DNA from: Phoronis australis
Lineage: Eukaryota > Phoronida > Phoronidae
NCBI GenBank assembly: GCA_002633005.1
Contig: NMRA01000459.1
Span: 43,335 to 107,334, forward strand
Reading direction: 5' to 3'
Length of the DNA stretch: 64,000 bases
Shown here: piece by piece, positions 35,271 to 47,991 of the stretch
How positions within the stretch are numbered: the stretch's first letter is position 1
How the letters are laid out: each line of letters opens with the position of its first letter
Made by a program: the position numbers and the translations under genes
The notes under the pieces: model-generated
What the model saw: only the letters and a program-made list of their open reading frames with translations
Database searches by the model: none
Told to the model about the DNA's origin: nothing

Positions 35271-36794
35271 GCTTACACAATTCCTTGTCGTCAAATATCT
35301 GCAAAGCTATCAAACTTAACTCAAGAAAAAAGTGCATTTTTATTTTCTGGAAGCAAGACGGCTTCAGAAATTGACCTTTTACTCCATAGCACCTGCCGTT
35401 GATTGGATTACGTGGCCATTTTTAGCGAAATTTAGTAAAACATCGGTATCAATACCTGACGACCGAATGTTTTTTGATATAACTGTTTAAGATGAAGTCT
35501 AAAAAATGAAGCAGTTCTCTAAGTTATCATTTTATGTCCAGCTTTCATGCAAAAATGAAACAATTTTATTAACAATCTTTTAGACAACAGTTCATATCGC
35601 ATTCCGAGTTGTATAAACGGGATACGTTCATTAATGTCATGTTATCAAAGGCGTATCTGTTGAGCATCAAACTCTTGTCGTCACATCAGTGCGGTAATGT
35701 CAGACAAGTACTGTAGTTGACATCAGACAAGAGGCATCTTAATGATTGCATGCCACTCTTTGCAGTCACTAACACATGGGGACGGGGCCTCGGGGGGGGG
35801 GGGGNNNGGGGGGGGGGGGGGGGGGGCACGAACGAGTCCCAGTGGCGAATTGGGCAAAAAGGTCCGGCTCAGTGAAACAATAGGTCCGAGTAAACGAGAC
35901 AAAAGCCCACAAAATGGACGATGCGTGAGCCCGAACCTAGTTTTTTTTGTCCTCGTGGATTTCTTTCAGTACGAGGTCCGCATACCGAAAAATTCGAGCC
36001 CCCTATATTTTAGGCTGGGTGCGCGCATGCACTTACATGTACACACATCGACTAATCGACGTTGTCGTCGGTTGGCGTTAATTTAATATTTTGGGATTGC
36101 ACCTTTACTGAATGCGTTGTTGAAAAATCCCCTTGATCTGAGGAGATTTGTCCCACGTGTACTGCATGCATATATTAAGTGTGATTAACCCGGGGCCTAT
36201 TCATAAAAAGGTTCTTGTCGTTGACATTCAGTGGCAGTGAGACTGAATCCATGGACATAAGCCCGTCTGACTTGGGTTGGGCGATAAAAAGAGATCAGAC
36301 GCATGGCGTTGCTTACTTGGAGTTGGTCTGTGCGATTTTCATTCTGATTGGACGCAGAATAAACGTACTCTTGGTTTGTTGCCACCTTGAATTCAACTCG
36401 TCAAAAATATTAGACATTACTTAAGGAATAAATGCACTACTGCACACAGTCGTTGAGAAGCACGTGGCATCACAGGAGATTCGCAAACAGTCTGGTTTGT
36501 GACAAGGCGTTATGGAATCCATGGGGATCAACGTGAGTAAGTTCACTCTCATCGATTGGCCATAACTGGAACATGTCAAGTAATATCTCTGCTTAAAAAT
36601 ACAAGGGTTTTACGTTAGTTAGTGACAAATTGCCCATTGTAGAATTAGCTTTTTCAACCTGACAATTTACAAGTTACAGGAATCCAAGTAGGTTCCCAAG
36701 GGCTTTGGGGAAATACACACAATCTGCCCCGACTTGCAACTGAGCTCTCGATCAGCCGCATAATTGTCTCCATTAGTGGCGATAAATAGACCGA
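35271..36794. other. No gene recognised; poly-G tract
   Basis: A G tract at 35792-35826 contains three unknown bases (35805-35807). Open frames at 35742-36086 and 36215-36424 are not recognisable. Confidence 0.5.
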
Positions 36795-37786
36795 CAGCCC
36801 AGAGCACTTAGCATTGATGAACGAGGTGCCAAAATCTGACCGTAGGTGCACTTAGAGTCCACCTATGTATATACGGAAATGGTCGTCTGCCTTTGTCTGC
36901 ACTCTGGGTATGACGCCTGGTGACCTTACAAGGGGGTGAAACATGAGCTAGACTAGATATTCGAGGTATCGGCCAAAACTGGTTTAAATCGGACATTAGT
37001 ACCGCGCTGAACACCAAATGACCCACATGTAATGTAGCTCCGAAACTTTCAATGGCATAGGCCTATGGTGGTTGAGATTTTTGGGGATTTCTGTGGACAC
37101 AAACCAAAGTGTATTTTGTCTGTAATAGGACATTTGGTAAACAGTGACATGTATTCATTCACATGGAATTGTTTTTGTGGTACCTCGAATGCATGAGCAA
37201 GGCCATTTTGGGGGGTCCTTTTTGGGTTTCTAGCGGACTCGTTCTAGAGTGCAATTTGTCTGCCATGGTTCATTCGGTGCCCAGTGCGGTACTATTGTTC
37301 GTTTTGAATCAGTTCTAGCTAAAATTTTCAATGGCATATGGTGGTTGACATTTGGGGGGGGGGGGGGGCTCTNCAACCCAAAGTGTATTTTTTTCTGTCA
37401 TGGCATTTAGTGATCATTAACATGTATTGAGTATTGAATGATTTGGAATTAGTATTTTTTGGTAACTCGAACGTATGAGCTTGGACATTTTTAGGGGTCC
37501 TTTTTGGTTTCTGTTGTAACCATCCAGAGTGCAATTTGTCTGTCATGGGTCATTCGGTGTTCAGTGCGGTACATGCATGATACTATTGTCCGTTTTAAAT
37601 CAGTTTTGGCAGGTACCTTGAATACCAAATCTAGGTTATTTTTGACCCCCTTGTAAGGTTCCCAAGGGTCACACCCAGAATGCAGACAACGGCAGACGTC
37701 CATTTCCGTACATACTGACGTGGACTCTGAGTTATCCTATAGTCAGATATTGGTACCTCGTTCTTCTATGCTAAGTGCTCTAGGCT
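36795..37786. mobile_element. Fold-back element with ~230-bp inverted arms and internal tandem duplication
   Basis: The left arm (about 36795-37027) and right arm (about 37545-37786) are inverse copies. Shared stretches read agagcacttagcat, gaacgaggt.cca, tacggaaatgg.cgtctgcc, ccttacaagggggt, and gaacacc.aatgaccca. Between them are two direct copies of a roughly 280-bp unit (from about 37049 and 37325). Both begin with caatggcat and tatggtggttga, and both carry gagtgcaatttgtctg, cattcggtg and cagtgcggta near their ends. A poly-G tract and an unknown base (37373) interrupt the second unit. No coding potential and no clear target duplication were seen. Confidence 0.8.
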
Positions 37787-40700
37787 GCCCAACTAAAAAC
37801 CGCCTAGCATCCAAGCTATCAACGAGAGTCCAACCGCGTCGAATTCTATGAGGACTCCATTGGTGGGTGACTCAAAAATACCATTGATACCGCGTACGAC
37901 GTTGATAACGCCGTTTGTAGATTGTATAAGTTCCACTTTCGCGGCTATCAATTAAACAAACCACTTTCTCACTAAAGCAATTGAATACTTTCTCTCTTGA
38001 AGTGCCTACGACCTAATCACTTTCTCAAGTACCTCATTTTTGTTGTGAACGGCACACTTTTCTCTCGAACAATTACAATTTCAGGGTTGGCTTACTGCAC
38101 GATTAGAGGTTGTTTTACTAAGTAAATCCAGTGTTAGCATGAGCCCGAATCGAATGTCTTGTTAAACCTTAAACTATGAGGCACGTTGATCGAATTATTT
38201 TACCAATTGATCTTTGTCATTAATTGCATAAACAGCTGTCTGAGTGTATTACTTTTTGTAAAATATCTTGTTTCATTATGTCTCCGGAACAGGCATTTTG
38301 ATTGTGTACATGGTCACTGTTGCTGAAGTACTTGCTAAATAATCGACGAATCGAAAGAACCTGAGTGCATTACGCAAACTCGGGGCACTTTCAAGGTGAC
38401 TCTGGCGAGAATTCCATAGATTGAGTGACTGATCTTGTTGAAATCACAAACTGGTGCCTCAGTGTCTCTGACAAAAATGCATATCTTACAGAAAGGACAC
38501 TCAATGGAGCTTCTCAGAGATATAGAAATTCAGCGAAGCAATGTTTTTATCGCCACGGGAAAAAATCGTGGAATCGAAAACTGACCGGCACCAATCTCAG
38601 AGAGGAAGCACAATTTGAAACGCTCTTGTCCTCTAGATTTAGGCTAATTTATGTCATTACCAACCAGACTTCTCAATTTCTGTTTGGCTGAAATTTATCT
38701 TTATTTGCAACAAAAATTTCGTTCTTAACGAGAAAATATTTTCAAATTGGCTAGACTTCCAGATCCGGGTAAATCCCTAAAGCAGAGGCCAGAATGGTAG
38801 ACTTTTTCACTCAAAACATCTTTAAGGAACTGCGGAATACCGTTTGCGGCAATCACTTCACATTCAGTCCACAACCTCACCGGCCAATCACCGCGGAGGT
38901 CGTCACTGTTTCTAGGGTACCACCTTGTAATGGAAATAGCAAGCACTGTCTATAACATCATTCCCGCCTTCATAAACATGCAATCGATATCCACCTTACA
39001 AGCTGTGGGGAGTCAAGAATTATAAAGCCGCAATCATTACAAGTTTCACGTGCCTCAACATATCAACCCAGGTTCTAAGTCCACATGGATGAAGATTTTA
39101 AATCAGGGAAACTATTGAGAAACTATTGAGAAGTGTCTGAAGTTATTGTATGAAGAGATATAATTATCTTGGAAGGAAACTAGTCTATTAAACTCAGAAA
39201 TTCAATTTCCGATGTACGTCGTCAACTGTTTCTCTACAGAGCCATGCGATTAACCAACATACACTTGACTTAGAAATATAGACAGTTCTATGCTTATAAC
39301 TAAGAATTAGCCTATCGCCGACATCCGACCTATTGTCGTGCAAAGTTGAGCGAAAGGAGGCACAGAACAGTTCTCACTGGGTTTTTGCCAGCAAAACATA
39401 CATCACTTGATTTGTCACCTTTTCTTCACTCTGTCAAAAACAGGATGCAAAGAATGGCATGTTTTCAATTATTTCACATAAAAAGCCCAGCAGATGAGCA
39501 CAGAAACTTTATTCTCTCTTGTATTTTTGACCATTTCATTCCCACTGAAAACCAAGCTAGACTAAGAAAAATAAGGGCAAAAAAATGCAAAATCGGCACT
39601 TTTCACCCAAAAAACACCACTTCCCTGCCGATGCACGACTAAAGCCAACATTAGAGTCTGAAAGCGAATTTCCTACCGATTCCGAAAATGTGGTCCAAAA
39701 GTACTGTCAACCAACTAGGTTTTTGGCAAATCTTGCTTGTTTGAGGGCTACCTAAAATCACAGCCAATTTCTCGGTCGCTACCCAACAATGCACAATTGC
39801 AGCCGGGGGCCGCCATCTTGAAGAAGAGTGCAGCTACAGCCAAGAAAGTGGCCTTTTTTATTCACAGCATGTTCACAAATACAAACAAACCACATTCACT
39901 GAGCCTACGTGCAATCCCCACCTACAAAATGCCCCCTAACTTGGCCTACCCCAAAATTTCAATATTTTGGGAGTGCAAATTGGCCGCGTCCGCAGCCTAA
40001 CTATTCAGTGCCACCAAACCCTAGAAGTACCTACGAGGAGGGCAGGACTGAAGATAGTGACACCTAGTGGCTAAACGATCATTGGTTTAGCAACTAAAAT
40101 AGTTTTCAATCCAGAACATCTTTCGGCCTAAAGAATTTTTGCTTCGGTTGCAACAAAGGTTGAAAGTACATGGTGTTTTTAAATAAAAAACATTTTGAAT
40201 TGGATTAACACAATAGAGATGTTGTGTTCGAGTTAATAAGCTACCTTCGTAACCAAGAACAGAATTTACCAAATAAGCATCAATGGTAGGCCAAAAATTA
40301 GAGATTTTTAAAATTGTTAATGATCGCAGAGTCTTGTCTTGTGCATCAAAAACAAGCCCATATATTCGCAACATGTGACTGTTTTCTTGTAAAAATGGAG
40401 ATTTTTACAGAGATCACCGTAATTTCCGCAAGCATGACTTTTTCGCATGAAACACGGGTACCGTTTCTATGTGTTGTCCGAGATTTACTTTTGAAGGTGA
40501 AGGATACCTTCGTTGTCAAGGATATGACGTACAGTAAATAACTTTCGAAATATTAATAGTTGACCAATCATGGATTAGAATCTTATCGTGTGCCCATATA
40601 AAGCAAATTGTACTGATATTCGCAATGACACTCTTGTGTTCATTTCTAAAACGTGATTTTTGAAGGAATTCTCTAAACTTTCCGCACGAAACTTTCAAAT

Positions 40701-41534
40701 TCTATTAGCGACTGGTACTTTTAAGGCCTTGCAGCCCGAGACCTTGGCTGTCAAAAAATCACGGCTAACACTTTTTCAAGGAATGTTCACGTTTCTATTT
40801 TGAAAGCTTCATTCTCAGAGTAAAAAGGCATTAAAAGAAAGTCCAAGACTTCTATGTAGCTACGTAATATAATAAAAACAGAATTTTAAATTTCATTTTT
40901 AGAAAAAAATATTCGCATGATAAGGAGAATCTGGGCATTGTTTGGTGCACTTAGAAGATTCTGAGATCTCCACGGATTTTTGAAAATGTTGTTTTATGGG
41001 TCTAATTTTGATATTCAAAAGATTTTTAACAACAACTCTTGGTAACGAAGCCATCTTTTTATTTGAAGTAGGCGATATGGACGGGAAAAGCGATTTTCAG
41101 TCGAAACCGGAATCGCGCCCACGTCATCAGAGGTCGCACTCCAACGCTCGTGTGGCAGAGCTAAACCATATTTGAGTATTTTAAGCGTATAATTGGCAAA
41201 TCCACCGGTTAAGCATGTCGTGAATGTCTGCATACATGTACATGTACATAAGTACAATAGACCAGGGTAGTGTTCAGTAACGCTAGGACATACGCTATGA
41301 CCTCGCTAAAATTCAGCCAAAACACGTGTTCCCGTTTAAAATACACGGCAATATCTCACGTAATCTCGCAAAATCTTGCTTTTTAGCGAGGTCCTGTCGT
41401 TACTGAGCTCAGTCCAGGGCTGAATTCGCAACATCCGGACAAATTACCATTGTTTGTATCTTTAGTTTCCTTTGAAGAGGTCTGGAACGTGATAAGCAGA
41501 GTAAATTGCAATATTAGATGCGGTTTTCTGCCAC
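37787..41534. other. No gene recognised
   Basis: About 3.7 kb without a recognisable gene or repeat shared with the rest of the window. Open frames of up to about 98 codons (for example 39346-39642, 38425-38691) have no identifiable domain. Confidence 0.45.
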
Positions 41535-41960
41535 TGAAGCAGAATTAATCCTGCTCACCAGGTATTTTTAGGGTTTTTTGTAAAGATGTTCAATTTCTAT
41601 TGATGTCAAAGCATTTTGTTTTCTTTTCAATTTTCAAAAAAAAAAACGATCTGTCAACACCTCGCTTCTTCGTCGATTTTCTCCTATAAAAACAGAGACG
41701 TAGCACATTTCCGTTACATGGAAAGTGTGACATTTGACCTCAAACGACTTCAAGCAATTGACTGTGAACGCATGCGCGCATTTATCATACGTGGGAGGGA
41801 GTTTAGAAACTCTGTGGTAACCCCAGAATTTTTCCTTCGTGTATATTTCAAAAATCGTGAACTTTGTGATTGGATCAAGAAATCTCCTCACAGGGGAAAT
41901 TGAAGTACTCTGTACTAGACATTGCAAGATGGCACTTTCGTCAGGATATTTTTGACAAGC
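41535..41960 (+). repeat. Interspersed repeat, family R1, copy 2
   Basis: Inverse of 17945-18395 along its length, with the same order of conserved blocks from tgctcaccag to gttgcaagatgg. The flanking sequence shows further weak similarity (gcctcttta). An open frame on each strand is a by-product of the shared DNA. Confidence 0.85.
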
Positions 41961-44371
41961 TTTTGCCTTTCTAGCCTCTTTAAAACTACGAGTGGTCTTG
42001 CATAATTATGGTGGCTATAAAAATTCACGAAAACATTTTTCTCCACTCATAACTCTTCCAGCAATCGAGTTAATATCTCTAACTATTTTCCTACTACTTG
42101 TGGTTACTGTCTCTATCTTCATGTATAGACTGATGGATAGACTTAGTGAGTCTATTCGGAAACTTGTGATGTGTTTTATAGGAAGAGCGAAACGCCTTTC
42201 CTCGGTGGCAAATGTTTGATTAAGACGGCTAAGAGTATCCGTGAGCGCCGCAGGATTAGAAGATGAGATGTTGTTTCGAAAAAGATATTTTTGCCTAACA
42301 TTTGTTGTAACAACTTTGGCGTATACCGTTACATGAACAAACTGAAAAGGGACACAAAGTAGATGGTTTATTAAAGATGACACCCCCAAGGGATGTTTCC
42401 TAATTACGTTCTTTTCCTGGATTTTCACAGTTTTACGAAGAAATTATTCTTAACCCCAAAAACCCATTTTTTGTATTTGTAGTAGTAAAAAGACATCATT
42501 AACGGTGAAATGTGGAATGACGTCATAATAGAGTGAAGTCATGGTGACGTAAATTCTAATCCTTAGTGATGGTAGTAGATGGTGAAGTTTGGATCCGCAA
42601 ATAACAATAGACATGCCACACTGACAAAACGTCTTAATGACGTCAAGATGACGTCCTGCAAAACATTCCTATACTGGCTCTAGTATTACAAAGACTATCG
42701 GGCTTCAGATGTAAACAAATTCGGCATTGAGGAAGTTCGATACAACGAAGGGGTGGAAAGTAAGTTTGGTTTTCAAAATGTTTTCAAACAGCGTTGTGAT
42801 GACTCACACGATCAAAGCTGGCTGGAAGTGTTATCTACTAGCAAGTTCAGTCCGTATGTGCGTTCTAAAGTACAGCCTATCAAGGAGATGTACCTGTACC
42901 TGCACAGAACAGCAATACACGAATCAGCGTTTAGGAGACAAGTAACCAAATTCTGTCAAATCATATAATGGGAGACAGCTTGGTAATGATAAACTGCTTT
43001 AAAGAACGAAGTTCATTTATTTGTTGTAAAAATGTCCAATGTATGAAAATATGCCAGACCAGTTCTTATCAAATGACGTTTTTGTTGAGTTGGAAAACAT
43101 TCATAAATTTCGAAACTGAGAAAACTAGAAGAGTTCGGAGGGTACGTAAAAACCGTATATAACCTAGTACAGTACTGTTTCTATTGTCTGTTTATAGGAT
43201 TGTGAAACTGGGCGGTGGTCTATTTACGGTGAAATATATGCATGCATTATACTAATTAGCCAATACTCAGCTCTTAACCAGAGCTGAATTTCCCGCCGGA
43301 GGGCTTTTCACCACTTGGTGAAATGGAAATAAACCAAAAGAATGAGAAGAAAACGCTTGTTCAGTGTGTTAGTATTAACCAAATCAAATTCCCTTGACAC
43401 GTTTAGAAAACCACAAACGGTCTCACCGGTTACATTTCGCCTTTTTTCCTTCCTCTAACTACAACGAATCAAATCGTCTGCCCATCTTCTACCCTTTGTC
43501 CTATTGCGTCACGTGGAGACCCGAATGTCAGCCCATCGAATGCTTTAGTCCATGAGTTCACCGGTAGGTTTAAAGCGCAAATGGCGGTGTGACAAGTGAA
43601 AAATAAGAATTCGAATCTCTGAGTAAATAAGTTCTTTCAAAGGTCTTGATTTCACGCAATCGCAGTTTCGACGCGGGCGGGTTAATGTTTGACGTGCAAT
43701 TCGAGTGAGAGGTGTATACTAAATGTATAGCACTTGATTCTACACTTTCACTGCGCGGACTTACAACCCTATTTACAACTGTAAGAGTTGGTTTACCGAC
43801 TATATACAACTAGAACAGTACCGATACTGTTTAGACTTATTATCTATATTGATTCAGTTACCCATAAACTCTATCGAGCGTGTTAGGACTCGATGAAAAG
43901 AAAACTGCATGCTTACACGTACATGTACATGTACTTTACAGCCACCATACATATACGTCAAAAAGAGTAAATGTATTTCATCAAAGATGTGCACATGATG
44001 GTTGAGTTAACTAGTTAATTGACAACTGGTGACCCCCCGGGCAGTGTCTTCATAACTTAAAATAATGACGATCGATGTACAAGCGTTTCAAGCCCAGCGG
44101 GTTTTGTTCAACGTGTTAAAGTAACAGAACTACACACTTTTAACACTGGGGAAGACGCATCATCGCATTGAGGGCCAGGGATCATTAAGAAACTGTCCTA
44201 AAGCAGGGTTTGGTATTCTAACGGAAGAGTTTGCCATTAATGTAGCAGTTGAGTCATTGTTGTTTTATTTACTTTATATATATTATGTAGATCTAGAAGT
44301 TATGAAAGGCCTACTGGCCCTAACCGGTTGCTGCCAGTCTGGTCGCTAAAGGCACTCTCATTTGATAATAA
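41961..44371. other. No gene recognised
   Basis: The longest frame (42015-42428, minus, 137 codons) matches no family I can name and has no supporting splice or promoter signal. Confidence 0.4.
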
Positions 44372-44640
44372 CCCATAAAGTTATCTCACTAGTGATATAA
44401 CATTTTGGCGGGAAACCGAGGCCGGATTCGAACCCGGGCCTCAACAGTTGCGAGTAGCCGACTTTACCACTGCACCACTCAGCGGCTGACGTCATCAAAC
44501 GTGAAAATAGAATACTTAAATGAGCACGCGCAACAATCGCATGTTCAGCAAAGGGCATTGCACCAACAATTATACGCTATGAAAAATAAGACGCATAATT
44601 TCCATAAAAACGATATTTAATTCAGTGAAATTTCTCTCTC
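44372..44640 (-). mobile_element. tRNA-derived SINE-containing repeat, uninterrupted (empty site)
   Basis: Minus strand has an A box (tggtgcagtggtaaagt at 44477-44461) and a perfect B box (GGTTCGAATCC at 44434-44424). The tail holds the near-palindrome around tctcactagtga at 44383-44402. The sequence then continues past TTAA (44516-44519) straight into atgagcacgcgcaac. It matches both flanks of copy A (24351-24497 and 26446-26575), so it represents the same repeat without the transposon. Confidence 0.85.
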
Positions 44641-45005
44641 GTGTTCTCTCACTTGTAAATCACCGATCTCCAATTTGAATGCAGGTGTCGTGTGGTCGGG
44701 ATCCTTTGACTTGAGCATTATAGTCAGTTACTTTAGCAGACGATTTATTCCCGGTCGAAGCTTAGCGCGATAAAATGTGTAGTAAGCTATAACAGTTGCT
44801 AAACCTTAATTTATAGATTCACTTTATTTCTATTTTGTTTTATTATTGGTTTTGAGTAAAAGCATTATTTTACAAAAATAGCTCGGCTTTTCGTAAAAGG
44901 TCATGACCTCCGACCCTGGCCTCTGACATAGAAAGTAGTTACAAAGCCGAGGCGAGTCGAGAAAGGTAGATCGATTCATTGCAATGTTTCTCGTTCAGTA
45001 TGCGG
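44641..45005. other. No gene recognised
   Basis: AT-rich sequence between repeats. Nothing recognised. Confidence 0.4.
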
Positions 45006-45179
45006 TATAAATAGATTATTACATGTTCTCAGTCGTTATCCCCCTTATCTAGAGCCCTCGTGGATTTTGTAGAATTATCACCCTCGGGGCTAACGCCCCT
45101 CGGGCGATAATTCTCCAAAATCCACTCTGGCTCTAGATAACGGGGGATAACGACTTCGCCATGTAGTAATCTATATATA
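45006..45179. mobile_element. 174-bp fold-back (snap-back) element
   Basis: Nearly the whole segment is one inverted repeat. The left arm runs from tataaatagattattacatg through gtcgttatccccc, ttatctagagcc, gtggattttg and agaattatc to cctcgggg. The right arm returns the inverse in the same order, with only a few mismatches and one or two unpaired bases. The loop is about 6 bases (near 45090-45095). Resembles a miniature element; no convincing target duplication was found. Confidence 0.85.
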
Positions 45180-45899
45180 TCTACTCGTGAAATTCATCGA
45201 TAAACTTTTACGACAATAACAACCTTAGAAACGAAAACAATGTCACGTGATAAATGTATGAAAGGAAATCGCCATATTATTTGAAATTCAAAGTGAAGCC
45301 ATTGAGTTTTCATTTGCTGAGCTGACCCGATGTTCCCTGTTCGCAGACACCAATTCAAATTAAACACTGCAACCTCCATTCTAGTTTGCTCGTCCCGTCG
45401 AGTTTTAACTCGTCAAAGGGCTCAGGGTGCATACAGATGTACATGTAAATTGTGAAAGAGTGGTTTGAGAAGGTAGGTTTTAAGGCGAGTATGGGCGTCT
45501 AAATTTTTGAGATGTCGAGTGTTAGTGTTTAACCAACCGGCCATCAGGAGCCACACTTAGACTTCACGGGTAAGGAAAGAAGTTTGGTGTGAATAAAGAC
45601 AAAAATGTAATAAGGGAAGTGAATTAAGTGACATGGGTACTCACGCAGACATGGACGCTATCGATGAAGTCTCGATCCCATAATTTTAGGATGCGTGTTC
45701 AGCCGAGCCTGGGCGGTTAAAATTTTAAAATTTTGGGGGTGATTCCTACTTCCAAACTATTTCACTGTTTGCGAGTCGAGAATAAGACGACACAGCTTAA
45801 TATTCGTTTCTATACGTTTAAAATTATATTAAATTTGTACGGTATTGTAACCGTGAAGGTCGCCAGGTCACTTGAAATTAAACGTGACTTACCTAATTG
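45180..45899. other. No gene recognised
   Basis: Nothing recognised; short frames only. Confidence 0.4.
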
Positions 45900-46112
45900 A
45901 CTCAACTGATTGTGCGGCAACTTGGTTGCCTGGACTGTGTCAACGAGAAAACACATGAAGAAAACAGGGGAGGTTGACAAGGAAGTGCCACAATGAAATA
46001 CATAGACGTTGAGGTTGGTATCAAATAAGCACAGGAGCCCCAACTGGGAATCCAACCACAGGTCTCTAGATTCCGGTCTAGTGCTCTTACCACTGAGCTA
46101 TTGAGGATCCGA
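45900..46112 (-). mobile_element. tRNA-derived SINE
   Basis: Read on the minus strand, the head (46112-46030) contains a perfect A box TAGCTCAGTGG (46100-46090). An anticodon-arm-like stretch (ctaga ccggaa tctag) follows, then GGTTGGATTCC (46058-46048), a B box with one change. The anticodon loop would be only 6 bases and the 3' half of the acceptor stem does not pair. It is therefore a tRNA-derived head and not a functional tRNA. About 130 bp of unrelated body follow toward 45900; the exact tail end is uncertain. Confidence 0.75.
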
Positions 46113-46857
46113 TATGTGTGCAATGTATTACCAGCATAACTCGTTGTGGGCTCGTTGTGAGATAATAGAACATTTTGTCTCGAGTTTGGTGACAAATACA
46201 GTCAGTAATTACTCAACTTACTTAAATACAAGTGGTAATAAACGTTTCAATAGTACCTCATTTCGCAACTACGAATACAAAATCGAACGTTCTTTCAGTC
46301 GGGCAAAGTATAATTAACATCTGTGTTTTCTATCAATCAAAAATAGGTCGAAAGATTCTGAGTGACAGATATCCAACTGAGTTAGAAGTGAATTTCGGTT
46401 ACCAATAATTTACTTCACGCTTAACTTTATTTTGAAGATTATAACCGAGTTGCGTTAATAATTACGTTATCTGGCGTTTTTTGTTTTAGTTAAATTCAAT
46501 CGGCTCAATCATGACGGATTGGCCACCCTGGATTTTGGAATTTCCCACGGTATTTCCTTGAATTTTAGTTCCACAAAGTGTGAAAATGATTGGCATGTAT
46601 CTTAGTGGTCTTTGAGTTTTGTCTGCAGTCCTAAGCTCTTGTTCGGCCACACATTTATCATGAGCACGACACTCCGTGAAACCGCGTCTGGCTAACGGGA
46701 ATGAGAAAGTTCTCCAGGATGTGAAAATTCATCTCGTTATTGAACACGTCATCCAGCACGCAGCGTTTCAGAATTTACTCGGTATCAGTCGGTGAATTTA
46801 ACCTTTGGGTTAGTGCTGCGATGTAGACATATATTGTAGTGAGATGTTGCGGAACAC
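46113..46857. other. No gene recognised
   Basis: Nothing recognised. Confidence 0.4.
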
Positions 46858-47001
46858 ATGGGCGGCGCACCATAGGGGGCTGGGGGGCTATAGCCCCCCA
46901 CGTTTTTCAGTGCTACGCCGCACATGGTCTATAGGCGGTGCACCACAATGGGGCTGAAGGGGCTTTAGCTCCCACTGTTTTCAGTGCTGCGCCGCCCATG
47001 G
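46858..47001. mobile_element. Tandem pair of palindromic MITEs, family M2
   Basis: Two adjacent units of about 70 bp. Each starts with GGCGG[C/T]GCACCA, has a G-rich then C-rich interior, and ends with cagtgctgcgccgcccatg or a close variant. The outer ends are inverse (CATGGGCGGCGCA). The pair is bracketed by ggaaca on both sides. The same family occurs inverted at 53690-53760. Confidence 0.8.
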
Positions 47002-47454
47002 AACATGAACTCTAGGCCCCCAGGCTGGTATCGACAAGCTTCTCAGCTGTTATACATAGAGATTCTTTAGAGTTTCAGTGTGTCGATGATGTCCGATTAT
47101 ACCGTTTCATGATAGTGATTGGTCGAGAAATTCCTTGTTGCACCCAAAGCGGTCACGTGTTTTAGGAGCCATACGCTGTAATTGATTAGTTTCATAGGAA
47201 ATTAAAATAGAACAACAATTTGTTGTTCGAAAATACATCTATTTCAAGCATCAAATTGACATTTCATCTATTGTGAGTGAGCTTTAAGGTACTCCCTAAG
47301 GGTGAGTACAAACCAGAAGATGCGAGCTGAGCTATAGCTGAGCTCACAACTCAGTGCCAGTTACCCAACACAGCGAACAAAATGCTCCCTGACCTCTTCA
47401 GTACATTTGCAGTCAACAGCATCAGTGCACAGTGTAGGCCTATAAGAAGCGCCA
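47002..47454. other. No gene recognised
   Basis: Short gap between repeats; nothing recognised. Confidence 0.4.
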
Positions 47455-47991
47455 ACCTTTCTGCGCGTTAAATGTGGATATTCAACGCGCACTTTTGCTT
47501 AATCATCGCGTAGTATAACTTATTCAACGCGTTGAAATTGTTCTTAAGCTTGTGCCTTTCTGTGCTTATTCAACGCGTACCAATGCTTATTCAACGCGTA
47601 CTTTTTATCAGTTCATATAGCCAATTACGCCAGTGCTCTCAAATGTAAAAATGGCGAAAGAAATTCTACACATGCGTGCAAGGTCTGTTTCAAAGATTGT
47701 TCAAGTGAGCACGTAAACAATGACGCGGTTAACCTTGTACAGACTGTAAACTTGTCTTGATTGGACATAACGAATGACTAATTCGTCGGGTTGATTAAGC
47801 TATACTACACGTTGATTAAGGAACACTACACGTTGCAGCAATACTACAGGTACGCATTGATTAAACAAAAGAGCTGAGGAATAATCGTTTCAGAACCAAA
47901 TTCAGCGCCTTAAATAAATAATTCAGCGAGTTGATTAGGCAATACTAAGCAAAAGTTGGCGCTCATAGCACATTTCAAAGTGCAGAAAGGT
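47455..47991. mobile_element. Inverted-end element with iterated TTAATCAACGCGTA motif
   Basis: The ends are inverse: acctttctgc....aaatgtg..tat....acttttgctta on the left and its counterpart on the right. Inside each end a 14-bp motif near TTAWTCAACGCGTA is repeated. The left half has about five copies on one strand (47480-47600). The right half has four or more on the other strand (47785-47945), often with the extension gtagtata. No open frame of note, and no clear target duplication. Probably a non-autonomous DNA transposon whose ends hold multiple binding sites. Confidence 0.7.

Noticed and set aside
39346-40000. Candidate exons in the 39-40 kb frames
   Set aside because: No recognisable protein, no matching splice phases, and an intervening stop-rich stretch.
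42015-42428. 137-codon minus-strand frame
   Set aside because: No domain, no supporting splice sites or neighbours, and low-complexity serine/threonine stretches. Likely chance.
46030-46112. Functional tRNA gene on the minus strand
   Set aside because: The A box is perfect, but the anticodon loop has 6 bases, the B box has a mismatch and the acceptor stem does not pair. It fits a SINE head better.
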